From Cyclaneusma minus (taxonomy: Eukaryota > Ascomycota > Leotiomycetes > Marthamycetales > Marthamycetaceae), in NCBI GenBank assembly GCA_037179335.1, contig JAKZHN010000002.1:868001-932000 (forward strand): a stretch of DNA of 64,000 nt, read 5' to 3'. The position numbers were made by a program, and so were the translations under genes. The notes below the pieces were generated by a model that was not told the DNA's origin, ran no database searches, and worked only from the letters and a program-made list of their open reading frames with translations. Positions 36,431 through 50,159 of the stretch are shown here, one piece after another. Position 1 is the stretch's first letter. Every line of letters begins with the position of its first letter.

Positions 36431-38891
36431 AGATTTTATTAATAATGGCTTTACGCTTTTAATATTTATATATTATTTTATTTCTAAATTTAAAATAGCG
36501 AGGATAAAATATCCCCAAATAAATTTGGAGCTATAACGGGCCTATATTAAATAATAATTTAATAGGGGCAAAATATATAATAAAATTTGCGAAAATTTAG
36601 CACGATAAAGGGTTAAAATTGGCTAAAGCGTTTTTTTTTGAAATGGATTATATAATGGGGTTTATAATATCGCGTTTTTATAAATTATAAAACTTTTATT
36701 TTATATTAGATTTTTTTTTATTTATATTAAAAAAAATTAAATAAAAATATTGCAAGCGCATTTTAAAAAAAAATTATTAATTGGCATATTAACGCAATTT
36801 AAAAAAAATATGGATTTAATGCGCCGATTTAATCCAAAAGCCCGAAAATTGACAGATTTTGCCTTTTGAAATTATATTTTAAAAACGCTTTTTAATGGAT
36901 TCGATTTTTAACATAATAAGCTATTTTTATATAAGTATTTTTATATAAAGGGCTTTTAAATAATAAAATATATTGGTTTTAAATAATATTAAAATATAAT
37001 GCTTTAAATTTAAATTTAAATTATTTTTATAAAAGCTTATTTTATAAAATAATAAAAAAAAATGTTTTTTTTTGGTATAAAAGCTTGATATTTTAAAAAT
37101 AATAACTAAATGTATAAAAGATTTATTATATTAAAATTCAATTAAATATAATTAATAAATAAAAACAAAAAGCTTGCTTTTTAAAGCTTTTAAATTTATA
37201 TTATTATTAATATTTTTTCCTAATGCATTATTTAAATTTATATTAGGATTGCTAATTGGCTGGTATTAAATATAATATATTAATAAATTAAGATGTTTTA
37301 CTAAAAGAATATTGCGCTATTGTTTTTTTTTAAATAAATTACGGTCGCAAAATATTTATTATAAATAAGGTTTATTATAAATAAGCTTTTAGAATTAATT
37401 TAAATTTTTTATTTAAATTTTTTTTGGAATAAATATAAGCAATTAGCGAATCGAATTATAATAAAAATAATTTTTGAAAAATAATATAATGCATTAAAAA
37501 ATATATATAAATTTAATTGGTAATTTCTATTTTATATTAATTTATATTAATCAATAAAATTTAAAATTATTTTAAAATTATTAATATACAAACGCTATTT
37601 AAAAATAGGTTTATATTTAATTAAATTATTATATAAATAATATATATACTTGCAATTTAAATTGCAGTTTAAAAATTTATTGCTTTATAAAATATCTATT
37701 GCATTTAAAAACACCCGAATTGTCTAAATTATATTTATAGCCAATCTAATTTTAATTATAAATATAATATATAATATATAAATTTTAATATTTTAATTAA
37801 TTATAATTTGCTAAATAAATTTTGCGGGAATTATAAAAATTATAATAAATTAAAAATTAGCAATACCAATGTAATATATATTAATAAATACTTTCTAAAA
37901 AAAAGTATTTTAATAGTATTTTAAGCAAGTTATTTTATATAATATATAATTGCTTAAATAAAAAGTTATTAATTTTTATAAATATATATTTTTTATTTTT
38001 TCAAAAATCCTAAAAGCATATTGGTAAGCAATTTCCCCTAATCTTTTTTTGGAAAAATTAAAAACAATTAAAAATAAATATAAAATATTTATCAATATTT
38101 ATAATTTAATATTAAAAAAATACTATATGCTAATATAAAAGCCGATTATACCAATAATATAAATAAAAATTATAAATTATAAATTTAATTAAATTTAAAA
38201 GCTTAATATTTTAAAATATAATATATATAAAGCTTTAGCATAAAGCGATTTTTCACTAAATTATATAAAAAATCGAATTAAAAAAAGGCTGGAAAAAAAA
38301 TTAAAATAATAATAAAAATTAATAAGCTTATATATATTAATATATATTTATTTTTTAATTAAATATATTAAATATAAGGGAAATTTATAATAAAAATAAT
38401 CCGGCTTATATTATTATAAAATACCAAATCTTCTTAATATTATATATAAGGCCAATTGCAATTAAAAAAAAGAATTGCTTGTGATAGCTAAGTATATATT
38501 AAAAACTCTTTGGAAATTGGCCAATAAATAAAGCTAGTAAAATACTTGATTTATAATTTCTTTTCATTTTTAATTTTAATTTTCCAACTTTTATAATTAT
38601 TATATTATTAGCAATTTATATTTTAATTGCCTTCCATTAGGAATAATTGTTAATTTTAAAGCTTTTTATTGCCCAATTATTTTTATAATTCTGCTTTCAT
38701 TTTTTTAGCAATATAGCCTATTAACATTATATATATATTTATAAGGACGCCGATAATCATGCTTTTTCTATTGCAAAGTTTAATATATAAAAGGTTTTTC
38801 TTAAAAGTTTTGTTAAAAAATCCTTAAAGGTATTAAAGTTTAAATAAAACAATATTTTATTATAATATGTATTAATATTATCAAATACGCG

Positions 38892-39245
38892 CTATATATT
38901 TCTTAATTTATCAATAAAAGAAATTTTATTTTTAGGAATAATATAAAAAAATATATTAAAAATAGTATTTATAAAAAATTTAAAAATATTATATATTATA
39001 TTAAGCTTATTATTTGCGGGGAAATTGCAAATTTTATATAAGGCATTATTTATAAAACCAAATTTGCTATTTGCAAGTAAATTGCTAATTTTATATAAAA
39101 CATTATTTATAAGGCCAAATTTGCTATTTGTGAAAAATTTGCAAATTTCAAAGGCGATTTTGTATTTGCCGCCACCAAATATTAAAAAGAATATTTTTTC
39201 AATTTTAAATTTATGCTTGCCGCCGCCAAATATTAAAAAAAACAT
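38892..39245 (-). pseudogene. Decayed frame with 17- and 19-residue tandem repeats
   Basis: The minus strand is open for 117 codons with internal repeats. Two units resemble IFFLIFGGGKHKFKIEK (51-bp period; copies at 39,166 and 39,217). Further units resemble SNLLANSKFGFINNALYKI (57-bp period; copies at 39,061 and 39,118). Repeats whose period is a multiple of three suggest former coding sequence. Lys/Ile/Asn/Phe enrichment is expected from A+T mutation. The family is unknown. The plus-strand frame over the same DNA is probably its shadow. Confidence 0.4.
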
Positions 39246-39450
39246 CCCTATAATCCCAAGCTTATGCTTATTATTACCATTGCTAATTTTTAATTTCTTT
39301 TTCGCAATTTCAAGCTTATATTTATTGCTATTATTGCTAAATATTAGAAAAAATATTCCTATGATTTTAAGCTTATGCGTATTATTACCGCAATTAAATA
39401 TTAAAAAAATATTTTTGCAATTCCAAATTTATATTTATTATAGCTAAATA
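39160..39450. repeat. Degenerate tandem repeat (period about 51-57 bp)
   Basis: Successive units share CCGCCACCAAATATTAAAAA, CCGCCGCCAAATATTAAAAA and later CTAAATATTAGAAA with intervening AAGCTTATGC. The first units keep GC-rich CCGCCGCC cores, while later ones appear converted to TTATTATTA. This is the same transition pattern seen elsewhere in the blocks. Confidence 0.65.
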
Positions 39451-39469
39451 TTAGAAAGCAAATCCCGCA

Positions 39470-39808
39470 ATGCTACTATTACGCTTTGCTTATAAAAAGC
39501 AAATATATAATATTTTTGCTAAAAAAAGCATTTACCCCCCCTATAATAATTATTTTAATTGCTTAATCTATAATAGTAGCTATTTATTTTATAAAGAATT
39601 GCCTAATATATTAAAAATTATTTATATTAATAATAAAATCCGCTTTTTAATAAAAGGCACAATTAAAATTATCGCCCAGCTAAATAGAAATAATATAAAA
39701 AAAATAAACGCCGCTATATTTTTTAAATTAGCAAATAAGCAGCTATTTTATATATATATATGGATTGCAAAGCGCAATATGCAAATTTTGGCTAATAGGA
39801 TTAAATAA
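39470..39808 (+). pseudogene. Decayed element frame, 112 codons
   Basis: An unusually long open frame for this block. It contains ELPNILKIIYINNKIRFLIK, then GTIKIIAQLNRNNIKKINAA and a C-terminal WIAKRNMQILANRIK. Its mixed hydrophobic/charged pattern looks like real protein rather than A+T noise. I do not recognise a domain. It is probably the end of a transposon gene. Confidence 0.4.
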
Positions 39809-40319
39809 TAACTTTATTTATATAAAAGATTTAATATTTAAAAAGCTAGATAATTTATGATAGCGAAATATGGATTTAAATTGGACTTTTTTTTATATTT
39901 ATATTAAATTGCTATTTTTTTACATTGTTTTTTATTTATTATTAAAAAAAAAGGCTTGATGCCCCAAAACATCTTTTTTATAAAATTATATTAAAAATTA
40001 TTTATTTAAATTATAATTTAGAATTTTTGACCAATTATAGGAAATTTAATTTTCCCGCTATTATTATTATATTTTATGCATTTGATTTTATACCCTTATA
40101 GTGTTTTATATATATTTAATTATTTAATAGCTAAAAAATTATCAATATTGCATTTATTATAATATTAATAATAGCCTTCAGCATGGAAAATTAAAAATAT
40201 GATAAAAATATTAATTTGCCAAAGGTTATTTTGTATAATTGCTTATATATATATATAGGCTTATATTAATATTATATAATTTCCCTTTTTCCGTATATTA
40301 AATTTTAGGTAAATTAATA

Positions 40320-40440
40320 ATAAAAGCAATTTAAATTAAATGCTTAATTTTATAATATTGTTTTTAGTGAAATTCTGTTTAATTTTGCAATATTTTTTTT
40401 AGCAAAACTTTGCTTAATTTTGCAATATTCGTTTTAGCTG
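40320..40440 (+). repeat. About 36-bp tandem repeat, three units
   Basis: Units contain TTTAATTTTGCAATATT followed by a TTTTAGYRRAAYTTYG-like segment. Two full copies and a diverged third are present. Confidence 0.6.
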
Positions 40441-40494
40441 GATTTCGATATATTTAGCTATATTTTGGAAAATTAAAATTATGTATTATTTATA

Positions 40495-40612
40495 ATAATA
40501 TAAATAATATAAATAATATAAATAATATAAATAATATAAATAATATAAATAATATAAATAATATAAATAATATAAATAATATAAATAATATAAATAATAT
40601 AAATAATATATA
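40495..40612 (+). repeat. 9-bp microsatellite TAAATAATA, about 13 copies
   Basis: The 9-mer TAAATAATA repeats without visible interruption for about 118 bp. It is cleaner than any other repeat in the block, which suggests it expanded after the mutation phase. Confidence 0.9.
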
Positions 40613-41949
40613 TAATATATATATAATATAATTGCCTAATCAGCTATACCAAAAATAAGAATATTTTTATTTTTGGCTGGAGATTTTGGAATTTTTTATT
40701 TTATTTATATATTTAAATATTTAACCAATTCAATTATTATATTCAGTATTTCTTATATATATAATTTTAAATAGAATTAAAGCATATTTTATTATTAAAT
40801 CTATAATTGTATTATATTAATCATAATTAATACGCTAATTTTATTGGTTATTATGCTTATTTTATTTTATGAATTAGATTTTTATTTAATAAAGTAAAAA
40901 TAGCTTTATTTTTAATATTGAAATACTATAAAATATAGAATTTACTATTGGCCGCGGCTTAATAGCAGGATAAGCAAAATCCCGCCAATATATATATATA
41001 TATAAAGCGAAATTATATTTAATATTAAGTTTTTTTTCTAGCTATTTTTATATATTTTAATTATAAATTTCAATAAATCTTTTTTTTTAATTAACTTTCC
41101 CAATATTTTGTAATACTTTGCTTAAAACTTTATATAAAGCGTATTTTTTTAAAAAAGCATTTTTTATATTTAAGCTAATATTCGCTTTGCGGAGATTTTA
41201 AGAAAACAAAGGCCGAATTAAAAGCGATATTTATAAATACTTTTAGCCCCCTTTCTTTTATAGCAATTATAATTTATTAAAAATTAAAAATTAAAAGAAC
41301 TCCCAATTAATTTATTATCCTATAAAAATAATAATATTAATAAGGATTTTGTTAATGAAAAAAAATATATAGTATTAATTAGAATTTCTTTATTAAGCAA
41401 CTGTGTTTTATTAAATATAAGTTTTTTAATTTATATAAGTTTTTTATTATATGCAATATAAAAGAAATTGTAATAAAAAATACCGAGAAAAAAATATTAA
41501 AAATATAAAAAGCTTTTAAATATATTACTATTAATTATTATTTATATAAAACTGGCAATTGATTATTTTAAATAAAAGCTTATTGGATTTATTGCCTATT
41601 AAAGGCAAATTATTCAAAAAGCCCAAATTTAAAAAACAGGCTAGTTTTAATAATATATAAAAATTTGCAGTCCAGAAAAATATAAATCAGAAAAATAAAT
41701 AAAAAAGGAAATATTGCAATATTATGCAAAAGCATAATATATTTTTTATTATGATTTTTGATTTTTTTGCCGTTTAAGCAAAGTCGCTAAAAAAGTCTCC
41801 GAATAAGCTGCAATTAATTATTAAGCTTTATTATAAAGCTTTATAAATAAAAAATTATAAAAATTATAAAAATTAAAAACATAAAAATAAAATATTACTA
41901 TATTATTCATAATTTAATTAATTGGGTATTTATAATAAAAATATATAAA

Positions 41950-42840
41950 TTAATAGTTTTTAACCAATTTATTGATGATATAGAAGAGTTTATTGAAAAT
42001 ATTATTTTTCCCAATTTTAATAATTTAAAAAAGCAATTTAGCAATAATGCAATTAAATATATAATTAAATTTATTAATTGGGATTATTCAAATAACTTTT
42101 TTAATTTAAGCCACAGTAAATTTAAAATAATTAAATGCTTATTAATATATAATGAATTTAATTTTTTTTTAGCAATGTTTTTAGCAATTATTATTTTATT
42201 AATTAATAAAAAAAAGCAATAGCTTGCCCTGGTATATTAAAAGACTTTAAAAAGGCCGCCTAGCAAGAAAAGAAAATGCATTATTGAATTCCTTTTGCAA
42301 AAAAATATTAAAATCATTATTTGCCAAAGTTTTAATAGCTAAGCGGCCAATAAATATTATAGTAAAAAAGAAAAGAATAATTCAAATAAAAAAGGAGAAA
42401 AAGGTTAAAAAGATTATAGGAAATCCTAGGGTTTTTATTATTAAAAAAAAGGAAAACAATAATACAATGGGAAAACTGCCTATTAAAAAAGCGGTAAAAC
42501 AAATAGAAATTTTCAGAATTTCTATTAAAAAAAAGGCAATTAAGAGGCTTAGCGCTAAAAATAAAAACTATAAAAAAAATTGCCAAGATATATTTAATAT
42601 CTATTTATATTTTAGCGATTATTAATATATTTAAATAAATTTTGTTATTGGAAAAAATAAAAAAAAGCAGCCGGTATATATTAATATTTTATATATTGCA
42701 AAAAGATTTGTTTTTACTATTTAAAAAAGCTGCTTATTTAATATTTAAAGTAGGATATGTTTATTTTATAAAATATTACCATTTTGTAAAACATTATTAT
42801 AAATACTATTATTATATAAAATGCTATTATTATTAATCCT
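41950..42840 (+). pseudogene. Decayed plus-strand coding region
   Basis: Consecutive frames read like protein: FIDDIEEFIENIIFPNFNN (about 41,965), an open frame of 113 codons at 42,284-42,625 rich in Lys (KKKRIIQIKKEKKVKK), and 42,642-42,836 (SSRYILIFYILQKDLFLLF). Frame changes between them may be former introns or indels. No family is recognised. It could be one gene of the block-2 element. Confidence 0.35.
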
Positions 42841-45800
42841 ATACAAAATGCCCTTATTACCAATTTTTTTAATAATATTATATAGAAAAAGCTTATAAAC
42901 GGCATTATTAATAATAATAATAATAATAATAGGCTTTTTAATTTTAAAATCTTTTGGCGAAGTTTTTAAAAAAGCAAGCGATATTTTAAAGCTTTTTTAT
43001 TTTTGTAATTAAAACATTTTGCAAAAAAACGCAAATAAATAAACGCATTTATTAAAAAAAAGGGAATAATAATATAAAAGCGAGCTTTAATATAAAATTT
43101 ATAGCTGCAAATTTAATTTTACTATTAATTTAATATTTTATATTTTATATATAAAAGTATATTTATTGCTTAGGAGTTCTTTATATTATTGCATTATTTT
43201 ATTATTTAGACATTTATATTTATTAAATTAATTAATATTTAAATTAAGTTTACAATGCTTTATAATATTATACCAAGCTAGTAAAAATAGCTGCTTTTTA
43301 TTAAATGCTGCTAAATTATATCTGGTTTAATATTACTATATTTTATTAAATATTAGCCAATTATATAATAGCAATTAATATATAGCTTTTAAATTAAATC
43401 CGGTTAATATTAAAAAAAAGGCAAGCAGATATAATTTTAATAAATTTATTAAGGCAATTATTATTAAATAGCAATGCTAATAATAATGCATTTATTAAAT
43501 GGTAATAATTGAAGCAAAATAAAAAAAAGAATTATTAATTTCCTATATTAATAATTCTTTCTAATTTCTTTCCATATAAATTAAGGCCATAAAACGTAAA
43601 TAAAATTATAAAATTTAATGCCCTTAAAAGCAGCAGGTAATACTGCTATTATTGTATTAATTAAAATCCCAATTTCTTTTATTTAATACGGCTTTAATTT
43701 TTCAGGCTATAATAGCAATATATATAAAATATAAATTCAAAAAGAATTTTATATTTAAGCGAATTTTTAAATGCTATTTTTTTTTAATTATAAATCCGTT
43801 TTATTACAAATTTGTTTTTATTGTTTTTAATGCATTATTTTACTTTTTTTAAATTTTTATAGTATTTTTAATATTTTTTAATATATTTAAGCCCAGTTTT
43901 ATTTATTTGTTATAAATTATTTATTATAATTAAAGCAATGGCCTTTGCGGGTATAATAATACCTTTAATTACTTTTATAAAGCCTATATTTAAGCAAATT
44001 AGAATTAAATAAAATGCCGTTAATATAAATATTCAGCAACTAAAAAACCAATTAATATATAATAAAATTTGCTGATATAAAATTTTAATTTTTTTTAATT
44101 TTTTATTGCTAAAGAAATTATATTTCTATTTATATAAGCAATGCCGCTAATATTATATTTAAAAATATTAATAGCTTTAAAAAGCATATTGCTATTTTAA
44201 AAAAGCATATTTTTTATTTAAATGCTTATATTTAATAGAATATATTTTTAAAAACCCTATAAAAATAGCTTAATAGCGATTTTCGTTTTAAAACTAATAT
44301 CGTTTTAATTAGAGAAATCAATTATAATAATGTAAGGAAAAATAGCATTTTTAAATTAATTTTAAATTGCAAAAAGTATTGGTTTTTTTAAAACCAAATA
44401 TTTACCCTATTAATTTAAAAAGGATTAAGATTTATTTAACCAATTTCTTTTTTAATAAAGCAAAGCATTTAAAAAAGAATTATTATTATTTATATAATTC
44501 TATTATTTGCATGCAATATTTATATTTGGATTATTAATATTTTGATATGATTAGCTAAAAGCAAATTTTTATTGAAAAGTTTAAATCCAATAACATATTT
44601 GCTAAAAATAAATAATAATTGGTTCATTTATTTTTAATTATTATTATTAATATATATTTATATTTTAATTTTATTATAAATTATAAATTTAATTAAAACT
44701 AATAATTTTATAAACAATATTATTATATTATTGCCCTGAAATTGGCGTTTGGCAAAAGCAGCCTTTTGTATTGCAATTTAATGTTTTAAAATTATTAATA
44801 TAAATAAATAAAATAAAGCGCTATTTATAATTATTGCTTTGGCCTTTTATTTATTTTTCCATAATTCTTTTTTAACAATTTGTGTTTTTTTGGCAATTTT
44901 AGCGCTTGAATTTAAAACCCCGGCTTTATAAATTGCCTATATTTTTAAAAAGCAATGGGTTTTAAAAGCGCAATATATTTTAGCCAATATTATAATACAA
45001 TTAAATTTCAAATTAGCAATTATAAAAACAATGAATAAATTAAAAAGAAATATACAATCTATAAATAAAACTTAGCAAATTGGCCAAATTTTAAAATTTA
45101 TTTAATAAGCGAAAAAAGGCGAAAAAAGCGAAAAAAAGAAAAGTTAAAAAGTTGAAGACTAAATTAAAAATGGAGCAATATAAGGCAAATAAAGCGCTAA
45201 AACCGGTAAATAAAAAATTAAATTAAATAAATTTAAAGTTTTAAAAATTACGCATATTAATTAATAAAAGCGTCGATGCTAATACTATTATTAAATATAA
45301 GCAAAACATTCAAAACTTAAGGCAAAATATTTGAAATTTAGAAAATGCAAAATAGCAATATAAAAACCGTATCAATAATATAAAAAGAATATTTAAAAAA
45401 TACGCACAAATGGTGAAAAAGCAGCGGCAAAAGGGTAAAATATTGGTTATTTATATTTTATTGCCAAATATTAAAACAATTCCCATTTTTAATAAACTAA
45501 ACTTTTTTTTTACATAATAAAGGCTAAATTTAATAAACTTATAGGGCTTTAAATTAATATAATTAAGGCCTGCAAATAAATTTTAAAAATTTATAGCAAA
45601 GTTGCTTTAATTTGAAATTAATAAAACAAATATATTTATAAAGCTAAAAGATATATTAAAAAAACAAGCAATTAAATTAAAAACCTTTAATATTATTTAC
45701 GCCAATTAATAAAAAGGCAAAAAAAATTAAAAAGAAAAATTAAAAAGATTATTAAGCTTTAAATAAAGGTTAAATTATTGAAAAATTAAATTGCGCGATT

Positions 45801-45877
45801 TATTTATTATATGCTTTATTTTTGTTTTTTATTATATGCTTAAAATGGAGACCTGAATAAAATATTGAAATACGGAT

Positions 45878-46117
45878 TTATTTATTATATGCTTTGTTTT
45901 TGTCTTTTATTATATATTTAAAATGATTTAATATAGGATTTATAATTGCAAATTCAATTTTACTATTGGCCAAAATTTCTTTGTTTTTGCTTTTTATTAT
46001 ATATTTAAAATGGTTTAATATGGAATTTATAATTGCAAATTTAATTTTGCTATTGGCCAAAAAAATGTTTTTTATTATATATTTAATTAAATAGCCGACA
46101 CAATTATTATAATGCAA
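45878..46117 (-). pseudogene. Decayed frame with 29-residue tandem repeat
   Basis: The minus strand is open for 79 codons with a repeat of 87 bp (copies starting at 45,905 and 45,992), each encoding a unit like ILANSKIEFAIINPILNHFK. The core LANSK-x-x-F-x-I-N resembles the 19-residue repeat at 38,892-39,245, so the two frames may derive from one repeat-protein family carried by the element. Confidence 0.4.
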
Positions 46118-46306
46118 AAAATACAGCTGTTTTTGAGTTTTTTTAATATATATAAATATAATATATAATGCTTAATTAATAAATGCCAAAATATTAAATA
46201 ATATTATTTTAAATTATAGTTTTTATTATAGAATTTTCTATTTAATTATAATTATAATTTTAAATTATAAGCTACTAGATATAGTAAATTTAAATTTAAA
46301 TTTAAA

Positions 46307-46570
46307 AACTTATAATAAAAATATTGGTTTTTTGAAAAATATTAAAAAATATTTAAAAATGAAGCAAAAATAATAAAATAATATTATAATACTTTTTAAC
46401 AAAATTTAGCAAAATTTAATTATATTAAATTTAGCAAAATTATTAAATTAAAGTTTGAAAAACTATAATAAAAATATCGGTTTTCCAAAACAATATTAAA
46501 TAATATTTAAATAAAAATAAAAATAAAAATATAATACTTTTTTAATAAAATTTAGCAAAATTTAGCTATA
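46307..46570 (+). repeat. About 153-bp tandem duplication
   Basis: ATAATAAAAATATYGGTTTT with downstream AAAATTTAGCAAAATTTA occurs twice. Differences include TTGG against TCGG and TTTTTTG against TTTTCCA, which are mostly C/T. Confidence 0.7.
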
Positions 46571-49500
46571 TAAAATTTGATTAAATTTAGCTATATTGAT
46601 ATTAATAAATTAAATTAAATTAATTATTTCAAAGTTAATTAAAAATAATAAACAATTAAAAATATTTATAATTAAGTCTAATTTATAAAAAGCTTTAAAA
46701 ATTATATAAATATATTTATAACTAGTATAGTGGTATAAAGCTATTAGGGGTAGCTATAATGGTTAAAATTAAGAAATAGTATAAAAGCGCTATTAGGAAA
46801 TTGTAAATCAAAAGTATTAAATATCTAAAAATTGCCTTTTGCATATTTAATTATTTAATTAAGAAAATATAAAAAAGGAGAATATAAAGCGGTCTAAATA
46901 AAGCTATATTAAAACCCAATAGTAAGCAAAAATATCAAAGCTTATTAAAAATAAATAATATATTATATTAAAGATTTTTAGCCTGTAAATGGTTCAAATA
47001 CTTATTTTTTTATTTTTTTATTTTTTTAAAAACATTAATTAAAAAATATTAAAGCAATTTAATAAAAAGAAATGCGCTAAAGGTATTTTATTATTGCTAT
47101 TACCATTTCTTTCTTTAATTTTACGCTTTTAGCTTGGTAAAAAAACCAAGTTTTATATTAGCCAGCTTTAATAGAAATAAAATCCAAATCCGGAGTTTTT
47201 ACATCTAAATTATATTGCTTATTTTATAGCTATATATAAAGCCTGGCGAAAAAAAAAGTTTAATAATTAAATAAGGATTTCTTTTATATATAAATTAAAA
47301 TTATTAAATAAACATTTTATTTGCAAATAAATTTAAATATTTCTAAATATTTTGAAAAAAGTTTTGATTCTTTCATAATGCCTTCAAATTTGCATTATTA
47401 GTAATCCGATAAATCTATATTAATATAAATATCTATAAAGCTTATAAAAGCGCTTTAGCGCAATAATATTAAAAATAATATTAAAAAATAATATTAAATA
47501 AAGCCCAATTTTTATAAATTTAATTTTAAAATTAAGAATTTAATTTTGGGCGGAAATAAAATTAACTTTTTAAAGGCTTATTAAAAATAATTATTGGGGA
47601 AAATACACGCATTTATTTAAATTGAAATATTAAATTAAAAACAATGATAATAATAAAAGTTTAAAATATCGAGATTAAAAAATAATAGCGATATTATATA
47701 TTTATTTATAGGCTTTTATTAGCTTTGTTAGAAACAGTTTTAGCGCTGGAAATTAATTATATATATATACATAAAACATTATTTAAATATTAAAATTTAG
47801 CTTTATTACTAAAGCGCGAAATCATAGCTTTATTATTTAAAGCTTTTAATAAATTTAAAATTTAAAATTTTTAAAATTATTAGCATCATTATTATGATAG
47901 CCTTTCTTTGCCGCTATTAATTCGCCGCCTTTCTTTTAAGCTTTTTATTATATATCCGCTGCAAAAATTTTAAAATTATTTTTAATATTTTATTTTTTAA
48001 TATTTTAATTTAAGCATATTCAAGCTTTTATAATATATATTTTTATACGCTAATAATCCAATACAATATTTTTAGCGCTGTTTTTTTTTGCTTTTTTAGG
48101 CTTTTTATATTTTATTGTATTTATTTAGCAATCGCTATAATTAATATTTTTTAATTTGCTTTTTATAAATATAAAAAAAACCCCGGATAATAGGCTAGCA
48201 ATTTATTTAAATATTTTTATTGCAGGCTACAAAATTATAAATTATAGCCGGTATAAGGTTTTTTAAAACGGGCTAAATAGGTAAATATTTGTATAAGAAA
48301 TTTAAATATAAAAAGTTTAAAGCAAATAATAAAATTAAGCAATTATATAATAAATTTATTAAAAATAAAGGTTATTTAGCAAATAAAAGCCGCGCTAAAA
48401 AGAAATTAATAAGGGAAAAGCAATTGGTAATAATAGCTAGAAAAAATAGATTTTTAATATTTTAATTATTAATTGAATTTGTTTTTTATGATTTTTTATA
48501 TTTATTAGCGCCGCTATAATTTTATCCTTATTAAAACTAGCAAATATGGAATTCGACTTTTTTACCAAGCCTTTTATTTAATTTATTAATGCTTTTAAAT
48601 ATTAGAATTTTAAAAAATAGCAATTCTATCTATATATAAAACATATCCATTATTAAAACGTAGGCATTTATATAAGAGTAAAAGCGGCAAAATTTAAAGC
48701 TAATATTTTTTTTCTTTTTTTATTTTATCCTATTATTTGCTTATATACAATTATTATTATTTTTAAATCTTAGCCAAATTAAAAAATGGATTTTTGCAAT
48801 AAATTTGAAAATAGAAATAAAATTTATAAAATGGTTTAATTGCTATAAAAAATTATTTGTATCCATTTTTATTTTTTATTTCAATACGTATAATTTTAAT
48901 TTTTTTAATACCAATTATATTTTTTTATTGCAATTATAACTATTAAAGCATTATTATTTAATTAATATTTTATAAAGGCCGGAATAATTTCCCTATTAAA
49001 AATAATATTAAAAATACAAATTCTGCCAATACTAGCCGCAAAAGCCGCAATATTATTTAAAAATATTATGAAATATTAAAAGCAAGTAAATAAGCCTAAT
49101 ATATATAAAAAAAATGGTTTTTTCTATTATTATAAATTATATATTATAAGAATTATATATTATTTCGTAAAAAAAGGCATAATATTAATAATAAATAGCA
49201 TGCTTAATAAATTAATATTATTAGTTAATGCAAAATAGGAAAAAAAAAACACTTATATTTATTGGCAATAATTGGATTAATAAAGCTAATATAAAGCTAT
49301 TTTATAAATAATTAAAAGAAAAAATAGAAAAAATACGGAATTTACCAAATTTTTATATTTGGAAAATTTAAATTTATATTATATAAATTGCAAAATTTAG
49401 CGATTAATATATAATTTGGCTAATAAATAATATATTAAAATGGCAAAAATAGTATTTAAAATTGTTTAAAAAAAGCAATTGAAAAAGAATTGGATTGGAA

Positions 49501-50159
49501 AAAGAATTGCGGCAAATAAATTATAATTAAAATTAAAATTTTAAAAAATAAAGCTAGCTTTTAGTTAAATTTGCAATTAATATTAATTAAATTGCGCTAG
49601 GCCTGGTAAAAAAGCAGCAAATATATAATATAAAATTATAATATTTAAATCCCAGGCTAAAATAAAATAATTGGCAACTAAAATTTCCAAATATTAGCTT
49701 AAAATAAAGCAGAAATGCAAAAATTTAAAAAATACGGAAATACGGAAATAACTATAATTTAGCCTAAAATTTAATTTCAATTATTTTATTTTTAATATAA
49801 GGCAGCGTATATATAATAAAATCCGAAAAAAGCAATAAATAGGCGCTAATAATTAAAATAAAAAATAAAAATAAAAGCGAAAATAAAAATAAAGGTCTAA
49901 TATAAATTAGTTTAATAAAAATAAATAATATAATAGAGTTTTTTATATTTATTGCAATATATAAATTAAATTAAATACAATTGCTAAAAAAAACTAAAGC
50001 TAAAATAATAATAATCATAGTAATTGCTTTTTTTAATATTATTGCAAAAATATTTTTGCAATTGGCGAATTAAAGCTAAAATAAATTTGGCTAAAATAAA
50101 TAATACTAAATTAAGCTTAATTAAATTTTGCTTAATATATATTTGCTATAAATATATAA

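Noticed and set aside
39025..39447. 140-codon plus-strand frame rich in Leu/Ile/Pro
   Set aside because: It overlaps the minus-strand repeat frame and its pattern follows from the DNA tandem repeat. The minus frame seems the likelier ancestral one.
42332..42586. 84-codon minus-strand frame in block 2
   Set aside because: It is antisense to the longer plus-strand frame 42,284-42,625, which has the more protein-like pattern.
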